This document shows, piece by piece, positions 37,171 to 50,600 of a stretch of 64,000 nt of DNA (position 1 is its first letter; each line of letters opens with the position of its first letter). Source of the DNA: Lophius americanus (lineage: Eukaryota > Chordata > Actinopteri > Lophiiformes > Lophiidae); contig JBBDHG010000166.1 of the NCBI GenBank assembly GCA_037951165.1, forward strand, positions 1,752,501-1,816,500, written 5' to 3'. The translations under genes and the position numbers were made by a program. The notes below the pieces were generated by a model that was not told the origin of the DNA, did no database searches, and saw only the letters and a program-made list of their open reading frames with translations.

Positions 37171-39576
37171 TGTCATGGTTTGGATCCATGGAGCTTGTTT
37201 GAGCTCCTTGAAAAAAAAGAAAAGGCCCAGGCTGGGCTGGATGGGGGGCGGAGCCGAGGATCACCAGGAGTCAGTCGGGATGATTCACAACATGAAACAC
37301 TTTTCGTGGCAGTTTCCACACGGAGAGTGATGTTCTCCGTCGCTGAAGCAGTTCCAGCCAAACCATAAGCCCTCAGTGACGAGACTCGGAGGTTGTGACA
37401 TTCAGTGGCTGAACATATCCAAGTGGTTTGAATGAATGATCCGTCAGTCGTACTGGAGTTTAGCAGCCGCTGAGCAGTGGGATTACAGGAAAAGAGAAAA
37501 TCTTTGTGCATTTGATTCTGCTTTTCTTTTTTTTTTTTCAAAAACTTTTTTCCAGACCTGTAGTTTTTGCCGTGAGATAATCGCGCATGAGAGCATTCCT
37601 TCAAGAGGCACTGCAGCCGTGAGCATTCGCAGCACTCAGAGAAATCCTGGCCTCACCTGAATCCCACTTTGACCTGCCTCCGCTGCTCCGTGACCGGAAT
37701 ATAAAAACCCGCCGTCAGCGTATCGCCGAGGATTGATTCGGTTTGATTCTCGTCCGAGAATCAACATCAAGGGATGTTCTCTTCCTCAACAACAACCCGA
37801 AGGAAGGGGAATTACATTATTGTGTGATGCGGCAGAGAGGAAGAGGAGGGGTGTGTGCGCTCGATGTTCAACAGTTCATTTTTTTGAAACGATGAATTCA
37901 CACAGGAAGTCGTGCATGCATGGTTTCCTCTGTAAATAACCTGGAACAAACGAGGGGGCATTAAAGGTCATCGCGGCGTGAAGAGGGGGAGGGGGGGTGT
38001 TAAATGAAGGAGGGATTTTGCATCGTTGTGTTCTGAGTGTGTGTTTGATGGGTCTTCACTGAACAATTCTGCTTTACGGCTTGTGTCACATGACCCATAA
38101 ACACCAGGACTTATTTCACTCTTAGCAATGTCAAATAGAACATTGTTTTTTTTGGAAACGATGCCCCCTTTTCATGAATCTGGATCGTTACACCGGGTTT
38201 TTATCGTAATTCATTTTGCTCACAGTCTCCAAATGAATCAGAAAATAAATGTGGGAACTTCTTAAGAGCACAGATTTTATTTCTAGATTTCTACATGGAT
38301 AGATAAACGTCTTATTTGTCCAAGTGTTTCCGGTAGATTAAGGGAAATCAAAAAATAGTAATAATAGTAATAGTAAAAGTCCAAAAGCAGTAATACAAGG
38401 AATTAATGCAGAAGACAGGAGGCAGAAGTTAATGGTTTATACACAGAAACCTTAATGAATTTAAATTCAGTCTCTATGTAAGATAAATAGTTGAAATTTA
38501 TGAAAAATAGATTTAAACTGTAACAGAAATGTTTGTAGTGTCACCTAATTGTAATGAGATGTTACCGTTTTTTATCTATTTTTGAGTACACGACGCTAAA
38601 GTCCAATATTAATAAATAAGTTTATTACTTGAGGTGAAGAAGAAAATGTTTTTATTACAGTTGGTTTCATGTAATATAGGACATATTATTATTTATTGAA
38701 ATTTACATTTAGTAATAAGAAAATTAAATAAAACTTAAAAAAAACTAGTGAAAGGTAAATAAAATGTTCAGTGTACATAACCTAAAACAATATTATAAAA
38801 GTTGATGGCGACTTATGAAATCATATCTATTGGCAGCAGACATTCAATTTAGAAAAAAAAAATGAAAATCCTCGAAGCCGTTTCCAAATAATAAGATAAA
38901 TAATTGTAATTCACTTTAATGTTTCCTCCAAAACTAACTCTGTTAGATTCTGGCTTCTTTTCTTCCCTTTTTCACAATGTCTATTATGTTCCCATAAGAA
39001 GGTGCATAATTAACAGCGGGGATTAATTAGTTCTTATATTTATTTCATGATTAATCCTTCCAGCAAAGTGAAACACTTTGTTCCTCGCAGGCGACGAAAG
39101 TTCAAGGGGTTCTTGGAATTATCCCGCGGGGCCGACGCGAGCATCAGGTGGTGGCGAAGTCGAGCTCTTCCATGAATAATAGAAGTGAAAGGCGCTGATA
39201 AGTCTTGTTGGACTTGCGGTGCCTCACATGTCGGGCTGACACGATCCCAATGGAGCTGCCAGTCAAGCCGATGCCGGGCCTCTGAACCTTCTCCGTCGCT
39301 TCCCATTAGACTTCTAATAGCTGCTGCACGGAACCGCTTGTGACGTGCGAGTGCGGTACCGAAAAAACACAACCACACTAATTATATATATACTCGACCG
39401 AGATGCCTCCTCTTCCTCCTCTGAGGCTCTTCGCTTACCATTAACAAAGCAGTTTCTTAGGTTGGACAATTTCCATTCAGAATCAGACACAGCAGAAAAA
39501 CGTGGAATCTTAATGTATATTTGTCTAATTTATAGTAGAGAAAACAAATCATTGCACTTGATTCTAGACACATTTA

Positions 39577-39671
39577 ATGTCCTGCTCAACTGTTGGGTCC
39601 AGTCGAGCACATTTCAATCACTAAAATGTGACTGAACATGTTTGGAGCTACCAGTGGTAGCAGGTGATGCT
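39577..39671 (-). mobile_element. TIR-like element copy F, left part (interrupted)
   Basis: CATTTAATGTCCTGCTCAAC, then GTCGAGCACATTT and GTGACTGAACATGTTTGGAG, match copies B and E. The element is broken at about 39671 by a LINE, and its continuation (AAAGAGTAAGAGGCCAAGAA) is at about 40063. Confidence 0.6.
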
Positions 39672-40062
39672 AAATGCTCTACTCACCCCACTGACCTCAA
39701 CACGATCCCTCCGTTCTACCCACTCATACCACCTCCTCCTTCCCCGGACTAAGCTCAGCACCATGGGTGATCGGGCCTTCTGTTGTGCTGCCCCTCGTCT
39801 GTGGAATGCCCTCCCTGACCATCTGAGGGCTCCACAGACGACTGACACATTTAAAAAAGGACTTAAAACTTTCCTTTTTAGCAGAACCTATAACTTTAAT
39901 TAACATTGCTGCTTTTTGGTCAGGTTTTTATATAGTTATTATTTTATTTTTTATTCATGCTTTTATCTGCTTTTACTTTTGACTGCTTTGCATTTTGAGA
40001 TTTGATCCAAATGTAAAGTGCCTTATAAATTAAAATGTATTATTATTATTATTATTATTATT
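39672..40062 (+). mobile_element. 5'-truncated LINE 3' end with (ATT)n tail
   Basis: The + frame reads LNALLTPLTSTRSLRSTHSY, then LLLPRTKLSTMGDRAFCCAA, then PRLWNALPDHLRAPQTTDTF, and stops after RTYNFN at 39903. This is the C-terminal end of an L2/Rex1-type LINE polymerase. A short 3' UTR ends in TGTAAAGTGCCTTATAAATT and a tail of ATT repeats to 40062, the usual form of a truncated LINE insertion. Confidence 0.85.
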
Positions 40063-40090
40063 AAAGAGTAAGAGGCCAAGAAGAGTTAAG
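40063..40090 (-). mobile_element. TIR-like element copy F, right part after LINE insertion
   Basis: AAAGAGTAAGAGGCCAAGAA continues the element sequence seen in copy B at 7273-7292 (AAAGAGTAAGGGGCCAGGGA). Beyond about 40090 the similarity fades. Confidence 0.55.
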
Positions 40091-40989
40091 GACTTGTTTT
40101 TAGGAGAAAAACATCTTGAATAACTTGTTCAATCACTCACTCACATTCTCAATATGAGTATTTCCAGCTAATGTAAAGACATGTTTGATCTTAAAATGTT
40201 TAAATAATACTTCCTACTTAAACTCTATATGGAAATACTCTTATAGATCTATAGAAATGCAAATAATTTTTGAATTTAGGAGGTGGTTATGGAGATAGGA
40301 TGAGAAAAAAAAGAAGAAAAAACATGCAAGAATTCACAAAATTTCAGTAAAACCAAATAAAAAGTAACCGAGGTTATTAATTTATCTTTTAACTCAACTC
40401 TTAATATATAAAACGGATGAACGAAAATCTGCAAAATAAGTTTCGTTCTTCTTTGTCATTATTTTTTACTTTGTTTTAATATTTTTTTTGGACATAGAAG
40501 AAAACCGTTTCGGTCTATTGAGGAGAAAATTCCTTTAAAAACCAATCCTGTAATAAATGAAGGTGAAAGAATAGTGACGCTCAGAATTTCTATTAACTTC
40601 AAAATGTTTGGTTACAGTCACTACTCTTTTCCTTTGCGTATATCAAACTCACAATTTACAATTAATTCAAACATAGTTTCAGATTATTATATACATATTA
40701 TTATAAAACGGAATTAATTGAAACATTTCTAGTCATTTGGCGCCAATCTTCATCATCTCGCAACACAAAAGGAATAAAAAATTCTGAGACAACATTTACT
40801 AATATTGGTCAAATATAGTTATATTTTCATTTCTAAGCTCATTTCAAGATCTCCATTATCTAAATATTATGTTAAATTCCAAAAAATCTAACCAAACAAA
40901 TGTTTCAGATTTTCTTTTTTTCACTTATAACAAGCTAAAAGCTCTTGTATTCATTATTTTTCCACAATGCAGTAATTCAAAGAGCAGCT

Positions 40990-41231
40990 CTCTCGCTCGG
41001 TCTTTCTCCCTCTCTCTCTCTCTCCCCCTCTCTCTCTTCCTCTCTCTCTGATCTCTCTCCCTCTCTCTCTCTCCCTCTCCTACTCTCTCTCTGTCCTCCT
41101 CTCTCTCTCTTCCTCTCTCTCCCTCTCTCTCCCCTCTCTTGCCCTCTCTTTCTCCCCCTCCCTCTCTCCCTCCTTCTCTCTCCCTCGCTCTCTCTCCCAC
41201 TCTCTCCTTCTCTCTCTCTCTCTCCCTCCCT
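40990..41231 (+). repeat. Degenerate CT-rich repeat, about 240 bp
   Basis: CTCTCT blocks with CCC, TCC and GATC interruptions. The Arg/Glu/Gly ORFs on the - strand and Leu/Ser ORFs on the + strand here are by-products. Confidence 0.95.
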
Positions 41232-41909
41232 GTGCTTCGCCCCTGTCATGCGGGTCGTTTCATCTGTGGGAGATGGAGAGACTTCGGTACCACGGTAGCG
41301 TCGAACCCTCACACGCCTCCGCTAATTCAGCCTCACTCATTTCACCGTTTCTCAGCGCGTACAGCAGCTCGCCCAGCTGTGCAGCTTTCAGCGATGATGT
41401 GCCAAAATATTTACATATCAAAAGGAGAAGCCATCGTATAACATTTGCCCACATGACGCGAATCGCTGCCTGCAGGTGTCAGCGAGTTCGCCCGACACTT
41501 CAGATGTTAAAACCGGATCCAAAACAGGCAAACCGTCTATTTATTAGCAGGGATCAAGAGAAGCGACATCATTCCGGTGGTTAATGGTGACATTTGAATA
41601 GATTCATAAGTTTTTAGGCAGATATAACAAGTGTTTGAACTATATGAGGAGGCGGAGTAGCAAATATGGGGAAAAGGCAAATCAGCGTCTTTTTAAAAAT
41701 AAGAAAAATAAGAAAACCAAAAGAGGATTGTATGAAAACTTAAAGAGGGCTTTATAATGACAAAGATATAAACTCTAGCTGACTCTAGCTAGCTGAACTT
41801 AGGTTTAACCAAACAGTAAATAAAGCAGCACCGCTGTGACTAGTGACCTGAGTAGAAAACCCAGACAAACAACGATGAAGTCAACTGTTGTTTTCTTCAA
41901 GTCTTTATT

Positions 41910-41936
41910 TTACGTTCAGCCTAGTTCTGAACGTAA
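41910..41936. repeat. Small inverted repeat, 10-bp arms
   Basis: TTACGTTCAG, a 7-nt spacer, then CTGAACGTAA. It has no run of T after it. Confidence 0.85.
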
Positions 41937-42336
41937 GTTCTATTTTGAACCCAAAATCCTCCAACCGTCCTTTTGAAACACCTCTGAGAGCTACGAGTGA
42001 ACAAATAACACGAAACACAATTAAATCTTACCATCACAAACTTTACCTGAATGACATTTAACCACAGTTTAACGTTAATCCAATATGGACTTGCATATAA
42101 GGTAACATAAAGAGCTAAAAAAGTAGCATTAAAACGTTGTCAAAGCGGTTCCTTTGTTTGCGTAAGCTAACATTAGCGTGGCTCGTACAATAACAGTTAC
42201 TGATTAATTAAGATATCACAAAAAAACAGTGATAACAGACGAAAAATATATATAATGCCTTGTTTCCATTCCTAATAGGGCTTAATCGTCAACATTAAAA
42301 AGCCTAACGATGTGTGGAAACACACGTAAGATGCTA

Positions 42337-42357
42337 ACTTCCTGTACTACAGGAAGT
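42337..42357. repeat. Small inverted repeat, 10-bp arms with 1-nt spacer
   Basis: ACTTCCTGTA, C, then TACAGGAAGT. The arms contain ETS-like GGAA cores on both strands. Confidence 0.85.
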
Positions 42358-43652
42358 ACTTCAAAATAAAAGAGACAAAACATCAAATAAATACATTTTT
42401 AAAAATGCTAGCTTGATAAAGGCTTGTAGAAATTAATAAAATGACTGAAAAACTTCCGTAAGGGTCATTTACAACGTAAATGAACGTTCTTCTGATGCCA
42501 TGACGTAAAATAGCCAAAAATGATAGTTCAGAATAAAGTCATAATCTTTAGAATATAACATAATCAGCCTCTCCGTAAACTTCCGTTCCGTTCCGTTCGT
42601 TTTTTATCTGTAACAAACAGACAAAACCACCCAAGGTTAAAAACACAACCTTCTGGGCGGCGGTAACGAGAGCATCGAGCTGCACGCCATCGCCAGCTGC
42701 TGTTGACATCTGACTGTCGGCGCCCTTGACTTTGCTCCCCGGTGCTGCTCTGACCCGACTCGTGGATCAGACTGACAGAATCCGATTACCCTTCAAAATC
42801 CAAAGATGAAACACGAGAGCATCAGAAAAATAAAAGACACGCTTTGATTACACAGTTTGGTCTCTTAGATTTTGATATTTGATTGACATTTTGGACAAAT
42901 ATCATAGATTCGGATCCTGATCCTGTTCTGGTCGTGCAGAATTCTCATCTTTTAACTTTCATGCTGTGTTTTTTTTACATGCATGTTGCTGCCATCGCTA
43001 ACACAAGGTAGCCACCGAAATAAAAGCATCAGTGCAGCGGACAGCTGCTCGGGGAACGCCAACGCTGCAGTCGAGCAGAACCTCTCTCATCTGCTTTTTG
43101 GAGGACCGGTGGTCCCGCTCCCATATATTGGATGGGATCCCAATGCGAGCTGTGACCCCATACCACTTGTCCTTTCCACTCACTGGCTGCATGCTGGGAA
43201 GTCGACCTTTATCATTAACCCCGCTGCGCGCCTGTCATTTTTAAGTCTTTATTATTCACACTTCACTTTGGGGCGTATCGTAAACCCGGCAGAACCAAGC
43301 AGGGGATACAGAACTAGTTTTGCTGCACGTTTAATTTTCACCAATCGCTGCACGAAGCTGCTGCTGAAGGAAATTTCTGGAAAATACCAGAAAGCGGTAA
43401 AAAAAATACACACATGTTGCTTTATCTCTCCGGCGCACATATCCGTCTCTGCCTCGGCGTACGCCCACGCACACGCGCTCCAGCGCGTCATTGTACGACG
43501 CTTTAAAAAGGAATACTCGGCGCAGAACGCACATCGGTGTGCTGCCGATTATTCCCAGCTGTTAAGAAGTCACAGTTTCTTTCATAACACTTGCATTTGT
43601 TCCCTTTTCTTTTTTTTTACTTTGATGTTTAGAGCCCCATCCCATGACGTGA

Positions 43653-43683
43653 GCACACACACTCACACACACACACACACACA
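43653..43683 (+). repeat. (AC)n microsatellite
   Basis: About 31 bp of AC with one CTC break. Confidence 0.93.
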
Positions 43684-44589
43684 TACAGACAAACAAAAAC
43701 ACACCAGATGAGGTAATGTGGATATTCTTTGGATTCTCGTTCTTGTTTCAAACTCACGTGGAATGCCTGAACCGGGCTCAAATACTTCCGGACCACCTCG
43801 CTCTGATAGGAGCCTTGAGGTTCGCTGCTTCCCTGCTGCCTGCGAGGCGATAAGAGCCGGCTCGCAGGGCGTGAGTTCGGCGAGGACTTGTTTTTAAAGT
43901 GTGCGTTGTGTGTAATCAACCCGCCCGTCACACACCTTCGCTATGATATTATTCATGAAAGTATTTCCCGTTACGTCTTTATCGTCGCTATCATCCCGGT
44001 CTGCTGTACCCGCCTTCAGTCAACCTCGTTCTCCAGCGCGACAAGTCAGCATCCCCCGCCCCCCACTCCAAAAAAGAGAGAGTAATCAACCCCCCCCCCC
44101 CCACTGATGGGCTGTGATATCGCTCTCATCCTGTCGGTGCAGCGGCGACAGCCGAGGAATGTGGCAAACAGGCTGTTGACGCGCCTCGCCTTCATTGTCA
44201 GCTGCTCAATTCCGGCTATGAAAATGAATCCCGGTCGGTCGCCGTTATTCAGCGGCTCTTATCGAGGCTTTTTTTTGCTTTTGTACGCGGAGGTTGAGAT
44301 GTCAGCATTGTGCAATTATTTTATTTATTCATTTGACCTTTGCTTAACTCGTTGAGATTAAAAACATCGAGCAGAGGAAGCGGCAATACAACGCGAAAAA
44401 AAAACGCAGTATAAAACAACAAGAGCTGTTCGAAGAAGAAAATTAAAGACGGGGATCCAATCGTAGGTCCTTCTTTAAATTGTCCAATGCTCACGATGCA
44501 GAATCAAAGCGTTTTCTTTTTTCCCAGATCCGTCAAAAGTTCATTAAATCCCCCCAAAAACAGTCGGGGGTTATTTTGGATTTGCCGCT

Positions 44590-45070
44590 GCTGCGTCCGC
44601 GATAACTCAAAAGCTATAACGAATTGTTATAATTTTATACCAATTGGACTTAAGCGCGAGGAACAACTGGATTTATTTTGAGAAAGATCGATAATATATT
44701 TCTGAGACTAGGGGCAGCTTTATCTCGAATGGTTTTCGGGACATCATTTTTCTAACGTTGGTCCGATTATATGCAAATTTGGTGCCTATGGATCGACCCA
44801 AGGGGATTTATCGTGTATAACTCATATTTTACTCTTATATTTCATATTTTACTCTTATATTTCATATTTTACTCAAGTCTGGAGTACAAAAAAAACAAAA
44901 AAAATTCTGACTTGACTGATTTCCTTTAAATTTGGTGACTATGAATCGACTCGAGGAAATCTAATCTCTTTAAATCACATTTTACTCTAATGGTTCCTAG
45001 TTCACTCACTAGGGGGAGCCTTTTTCTTTTTTGAGCAAACAATACTGTTTTTCGAACACAATTATTTTTG
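44590..45070 (+). repeat. Dispersed repeat of the 137-bp family with a local 20-bp duplication
   Basis: GATAACTCAAAAGCTATAAC, then GAGGAACAACTGGATT, ATATATTTCTGAGACTAGGG and ACGTTGGTCCGATTAT match the copies at 9230-9830. At 44824-44874 the phrase TTCATATTTTACTCTTATAT is repeated in tandem. Confidence 0.7.
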
Positions 45071-47142
45071 AGGAGTTCAATCAAGGGGATTGCTTTGGGG
45101 GCTTTTTCTGGGATGTACCCTTTGCTGTCGGGGCCGACAGCGTTTGGCCTGGTCGAAAAGCGGCAGGTAGCTCCAGGGCGGAACCAGAAAAGGGGCCTGA
45201 AGTAAGCTTGAAGTTGTTATATAGATGAAAATGTCCCGTGATGGGTGAGGGAGCTTGCATGCATAAATGATGAGTCACTGAATTTAGTTAACGCAACAAG
45301 GAAGAGGCTGCATGCATGTAGAAAATATTTTTACCATTTCAGTTGAAGGCAGAAAAAGGGAGCCAGTCATCTGACCATGAACCAAGGCGATAGGGCGTAA
45401 CGCGGAATTTTTCTTTTTTGGCATGTGTTGTTATTTGTAGTCCAGCAAATGCCTGAACGCCGCTGCATAAAATGATTACATAAAGGTTTGCCAGAGGACA
45501 AATTGCAAAAAAAAAAACCACTTTGACTAGAGAGAATTCCCCGTCATTAAAGAACCGGAGCAGAGGAATGCTGCACGGGTTGTGAAATGGGAAAATTGGC
45601 ACATGCATGTTTTTCCCCTCCTTCACCCTGTCGGAATCAATTCAATAAACCGGCGTGATATTTGATGGCCTGTGAGCTCCAATTATTAGAACAATATTAT
45701 GGCTGGGGTAAGTCAGGGGCACTCCAGTGGAATTCCAATAGTGTTTGGGAGTTTTTTTTTGTGTTGGTGTTAGTCCTTCAGGAGCCGGGGAAGGGCAAGC
45801 TGACTCGATAACTCAATTTTTAACAATTAGCCCCTGACATGTCCCCCGGAGAACAGATAGAGCGGACTCTGCCGGGTAACATTTTCAAAAAGCGTCGGGA
45901 TGATTGTTTCTAATACCCGAAGAGCTTGTCACTCTGTTTATAAATCATACTTTGCCAGCTGATACGATTGTTGTTGGATAGCGCTTCATTTGTCCGTCTC
46001 TCAGCTTTGATTTTGCCGACATCAGCACTAACCCAGTTCTTCTTTTTTTTTCTCCGGAGTGACTAATTATCAACAGCTACCCTTAAAACTTTTACGACAG
46101 AAGCCGCCTTATCGCTCATAGTTAAAAGATTTATTACACTGCAATCAGAGGGATGGGTTGTTTTTTTCTGAACAGTTGGTTCTGAGATCCGATTTTGCCC
46201 TAACTTGCTTTCCTCTCTGCGTTCTGTTCCCTTTCCCCTCCTCTGAGCGAACCTCCTCAGGCGTGAAGTAACCTTGGTCCGGGGCCGACCTTGCTGCATC
46301 ACGGCGGTCCGATGTTATTAGATTGGTCAGGAAGGATAAAGGTTGAAAAAACAGCAGAACGGTCCGCCTCACCTTCGTTCGGTCTTGGGTTCACTTTCAG
46401 GAGGCTGGTGAAAACAACTAGATCCGCCTCCAGGTGTTTTTGTTTTTACTTTTTGCGTGCTAATGCAGCGTTTGGAGGGTAGAACTCCCAATGCCTGACG
46501 GGATCCTTCTCAGCGAGGGTTTCCTGTGGGTGCTAATGAGCCGTGCACTGTGGCGATACATGCTTCTGGGTCACCGGCGCACCGCCACAGGTCTGCAAAC
46601 AGTGCCTCTACTTTGGGTTCTCTCTAATTTGTGATTCTGGCTAATTCAAGTTGTTGTTTTATTTTGTTTGAACTGGCTTGCACTCGCAACAATGGCGTGG
46701 GCTCTTTTCTCCACACTGTTTGTTGTAGCCCTGCTCAACCAAAGTCAGTAGTCCTTGAGTCAATAGCAAGCTGTGCCGCAAACACACAAATGCAGGAACA
46801 GAAAACCCGGTTCCTGGTAAGCGAGGGACCAATGCAAACAGAACGCCACGCACCGATGTAAGTAATAATCACCGCAAAAAATAGAGCTCATAAATGTTGA
46901 GGGAATGCAGGAATAGGTTCTTGCCCACAGGTAACACGACATAATAACACACGTGAAATGAATTCTGCCCTTTTTTTCCCCCTGACATTGCCGTGAGCAG
47001 GAAACAGCCGCAGGCGGCACACCTCTCCAACGGGCTCGATGTTTATTATAGCGCCGACAAGTTCACAACGCTCGGCATAGATTAAAATGAAGATCGGTTC
47101 CACCGAGTGGCAGACATTCAATGACACAGATCACATTACCTG

Positions 47143-47167
47143 TTAAAACCTGACGGTCAGGTTTTAA
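47143..47167. repeat. Perfect palindrome, 12-bp arms with 1-nt spacer
   Basis: TTAAAACCTGAC, G, then GTCAGGTTTTAA. On either strand it would form a tight hairpin or cruciform. Confidence 0.9.
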
Positions 47168-47279
47168 ATTGTTGAATCGTTTAATTCATCGACTGGAAAT
47201 GTGCAACTGGATTTTACAGGGTTTACAGGGTTTTTAAAATAAATGGGGTTGCTTGAATGAAAATATCAAGTGGCATTTA

Positions 47280-47610
47280 CAAGACAGGGCAGGATGGTGA
47301 CGCAGTGGGTTGCACACACACACACACACACACACACACAGCAAGACGGTTGGTTGAAACCCACCTCTGCCCGGTCTTTTGTCGGGGGGTTTCGGTACTT
47401 CGGCTTCCTCCCACAGTCCAGAAACATGCAATAAAGGGGAATTAGTGACTCTAAATAGCCATTATATTAGTGAATGGTTGGCTGTGTGTATGTGGTGGTC
47501 CTGTGATGAAGCAGCGGCTCACACGCCTCTCAGCCAATGTCGGCTGGGTTGGGCTCCAGCCCCTCTAAACAGAATAAGCTGTTACAGAAAACGGACGGAT
47601 GGAGATATCA
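47280..47610 (+). repeat. Copy of the common fish dispersed repeat with an internal (CA)n
   Basis: GGTGACGCAGTGGGTTGC, a (CA)n run at 47312-47340, CTTCCTCCCACAGTCCAGAA, ACATGCAATAAAGG, TTAGTGACTCTAAATAGCC and GGCTCCAGCCCC follow the consensus order of an abundant percomorph repeat. The CA run replaces the usual segment after the head. Its true class is not certain from sequence alone. Confidence 0.75.
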
Positions 47611-50600
47611 AGTTTGTTTGATCATCGGATCCAGCTGCTATACGTTCTCTCTTAAGAAATATGACATCGCTTTATTCACTCAGAAATCATTTACTTAAAT
47701 TAGTTGTGTCCAGAAGTCTGAACAAAAATACGTTGAATAAATGATGGGAAAAAAAGATAAGAAAGGTCGTTATTGTACATGCTTTGAAGTAAATGTCAAA
47801 ACCTTTCTTTTTTCAAGTTCTGCATCGTATACTACATGAAACCAACACAGTTATTTGGGATTTTATCAGGCATGATTATCTCAAATTTACTACAAACCTA
47901 CTTAAATAATAAGCATATAATTATTTTATAATAATAATATAGATATATTTATATATAATAATTCTATAATTGTATATTGGCATTATTTCACGCTGCCAAG
48001 AACCAACCACAATAAAGTTATTCTATTCTATAATACCCAAATGTGTTTTTTATATTATATTAATGTAATAATATTAGGGGATGCAATGAAAATTAATGAA
48101 AAAAAAAAAAAATGGGGTTAATGTCTCCCAGCAGCCGTGATTAATTTTGCGCGACTATGGGGAAGTACGAATTATTGTCATAAGTGGTAAAAGGTTTGCA
48201 TCAACGCGGATTAGCCGGCGATCATCGGCCCTTCCAGCACCAGCACTCTAAAGAAGAACTGCCGCGTCGGTTATTTCCCCCGGTGGAGCTGCGTTCTAAA
48301 ACGCGCGGCTGTCCTTTAAGGTAACCCGCAGGATTACAGAACGCTGACTGTCTGCTTTTATCTGCTGCATTTGCATTTTAATGTAAAGCCATTTACATTT
48401 ACTAACAATAGCGCCGCGGTTAAAACCAGTGTGATAATAGTGAGACTCGCGTGAGGACATATGTAGTCTGGAGTCTTTAAGGCCTTTTAAAGAACAAGCC
48501 CCACCCTTCTGAGAACGCGTGCCAAGACTTTTTTTTTCTTTTTTCTGTGCAAACAAGTCCAGAGTCCAGTGCCATTTAGCAGTGGCCCCCCTGCTCTAAT
48601 GGCAGCCCCCACCCCACCCCCTCTCTTGATGTAAAAGGCTACACTGGGCTCCTCTGGAGCCAATTTAGCTGAATTAAGGAGCTTAGAAAAGGTCATACTT
48701 ACACTTCATTTGAATGCAGTAGGCAGCCCTTCATGAGTAGTTTTCTGTGTTCGCCTGCATCAGCAGCAGATACTTCCAGAGATACTGAGACCAAAAGTTC
48801 AGTTATGACGCCGGATCCCCTCCTCGTCCAGGAGCTTTAGGAATTATTGTAACCGTGTCCTGCAGTCCTCTGTGTGTTTGTCCACTGAGCTGCCTTGTTA
48901 GCGTAAATAATGAATGAATAGCGGAGGTAATTATGAAAACTCTCACACCGCTCACAAGCGGCACTAATTCTTATGCTGGTTTAATTAGAACAGAATCCTG
49001 CCACTCAAGGCTGCTCCCCATGCCAATCCTGAAGGCTGAACATTGGGTTCTCAGGCTTGTGTGGTGATAAGGCTCGACTCCGAAGCGCCAGCTGTCGTTA
49101 TTCCGCCGCTGACTGTGAGCTATAACACGCTAAACTTATCCCATACTTGAGAGGGTGCAGAAAAGATAACCTCCTAGCTCCCAACATGGGAGCTGTTGCT
49201 ACGTAGCTAACCAACCAAAGACAAGCGGAGAGAATTATCCGCACCAAATCTTTGATAGTATCTCATTACCCATAATGCAGTCAGTTATCGGACACCCAAG
49301 TGATATATGTGGGCTTGTGGTGCGGGGCATGATCCGATCAACACAATTTGCTATAATTCTGCACTGCACCTGCTAGCCGTTTGCTATCCGATGCTATCGT
49401 GTAGCGCCGGAGGGGCAATTGGAGCATTGACTGAAACAAGATGTCCGGCTAATAAGATTCACTTTCCCTCCTTCCATTAGGACATGTCTGTTTCCCCGCC
49501 CATTATCGGCATTGTTGTTTGGGTCAGTAATCCACACTCTTAACCTCGAGGCAAAGCGTCTCTGAGGGAGTTAACAGCAAAGTGTGTCAGCTCAGAGATT
49601 GCAAGCCAGTGCGGGGGAGGGGGAGGGGAAGGGGGGCGAGATGGGCAATGATGCCTTTGGAGGCTGTGGCCAGACTGAAGAGGGGTGACATTGGCCTCGG
49701 CTACCCAGAGACATCGCAAAGCAATCTGTATAATGAGTGGTTTCCCCTCTGACTGAGATGGCTTGTCATTCCATTCATACATCATGGCTGCGTATTTCCT
49801 TCCCAGCTCCATTCGGCCCACTTAGGCCTGAGGGGAGAGAGGAAGACAGTGGACATGACATAAGCCCTTTGTATCAAGATATTGAGCAACAGAGCCGCGA
49901 TGAAGACCATTCTCTGCGACAACTTTGTTTACCATGAAGGAAAAAATGACAGCGGAAACAAACGAGGATGGATTTTAAATAGGGGCCGGTGGTCTGTGAG
50001 CGGAAGAGGCGGGACGCATAATAAGTCAGTGTTAGCGTCTGCGTGGAAGACGGGCGTCCGCATATTAGGCTCTCTTGCCAATTTAATACATCTTTGCTTG
50101 ATTTTGTTCATTTTGAGATAGCTTCTCATTGCTACTACTTGCTTTTTAAGTGTCCTGCTTGTGTTTATGCCCAATTCACCTCTGTTACCACCTTAGAGGC
50201 AGAACAACACAGAGTGCCCATTATTCCTTCATTGTGTGTATACGGAAAAGGCGACCCCACCGGGAACTTTTGAAAATGGGGCTATTAACTGATTATAATC
50301 TAATGGTTATTATTGTCCTATTAATCCATAGATTATTTACAAATGTGTCAATCAATCCTACGATGAATTTACCAATTGAACATTGACCAGTAATATCTCA
50401 AGCATAAAAGATACATTTTTATCTTGCCTTTAATTGCTGTTGCGCTGATGATGCTGAGCTAGCTATTAGCATCCGTGCTATGGAGTCTTTGTTGAGTTGT
50501 TTTCTTGAACACAACAGAGAAGGATGCAGCAATTCCCAAATACAAACAAATACGTTATAAGCAAAAAAGGAAAATATTGTTTGTTTGTTTGTTTTTTTCG

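Noticed and set aside
40925..41312. Arg/Glu-rich 91- and 111-codon frames
   Set aside because: They are by-products of the degenerate CT repeat.
42983..43711. Longest non-repeat open frame, 242 codons on the + strand
   Set aside because: It opens at a TTG rather than an ATG, ends in a CA microsatellite, resembles no family I know and has no splice or promoter context. A chance ORF is more likely.
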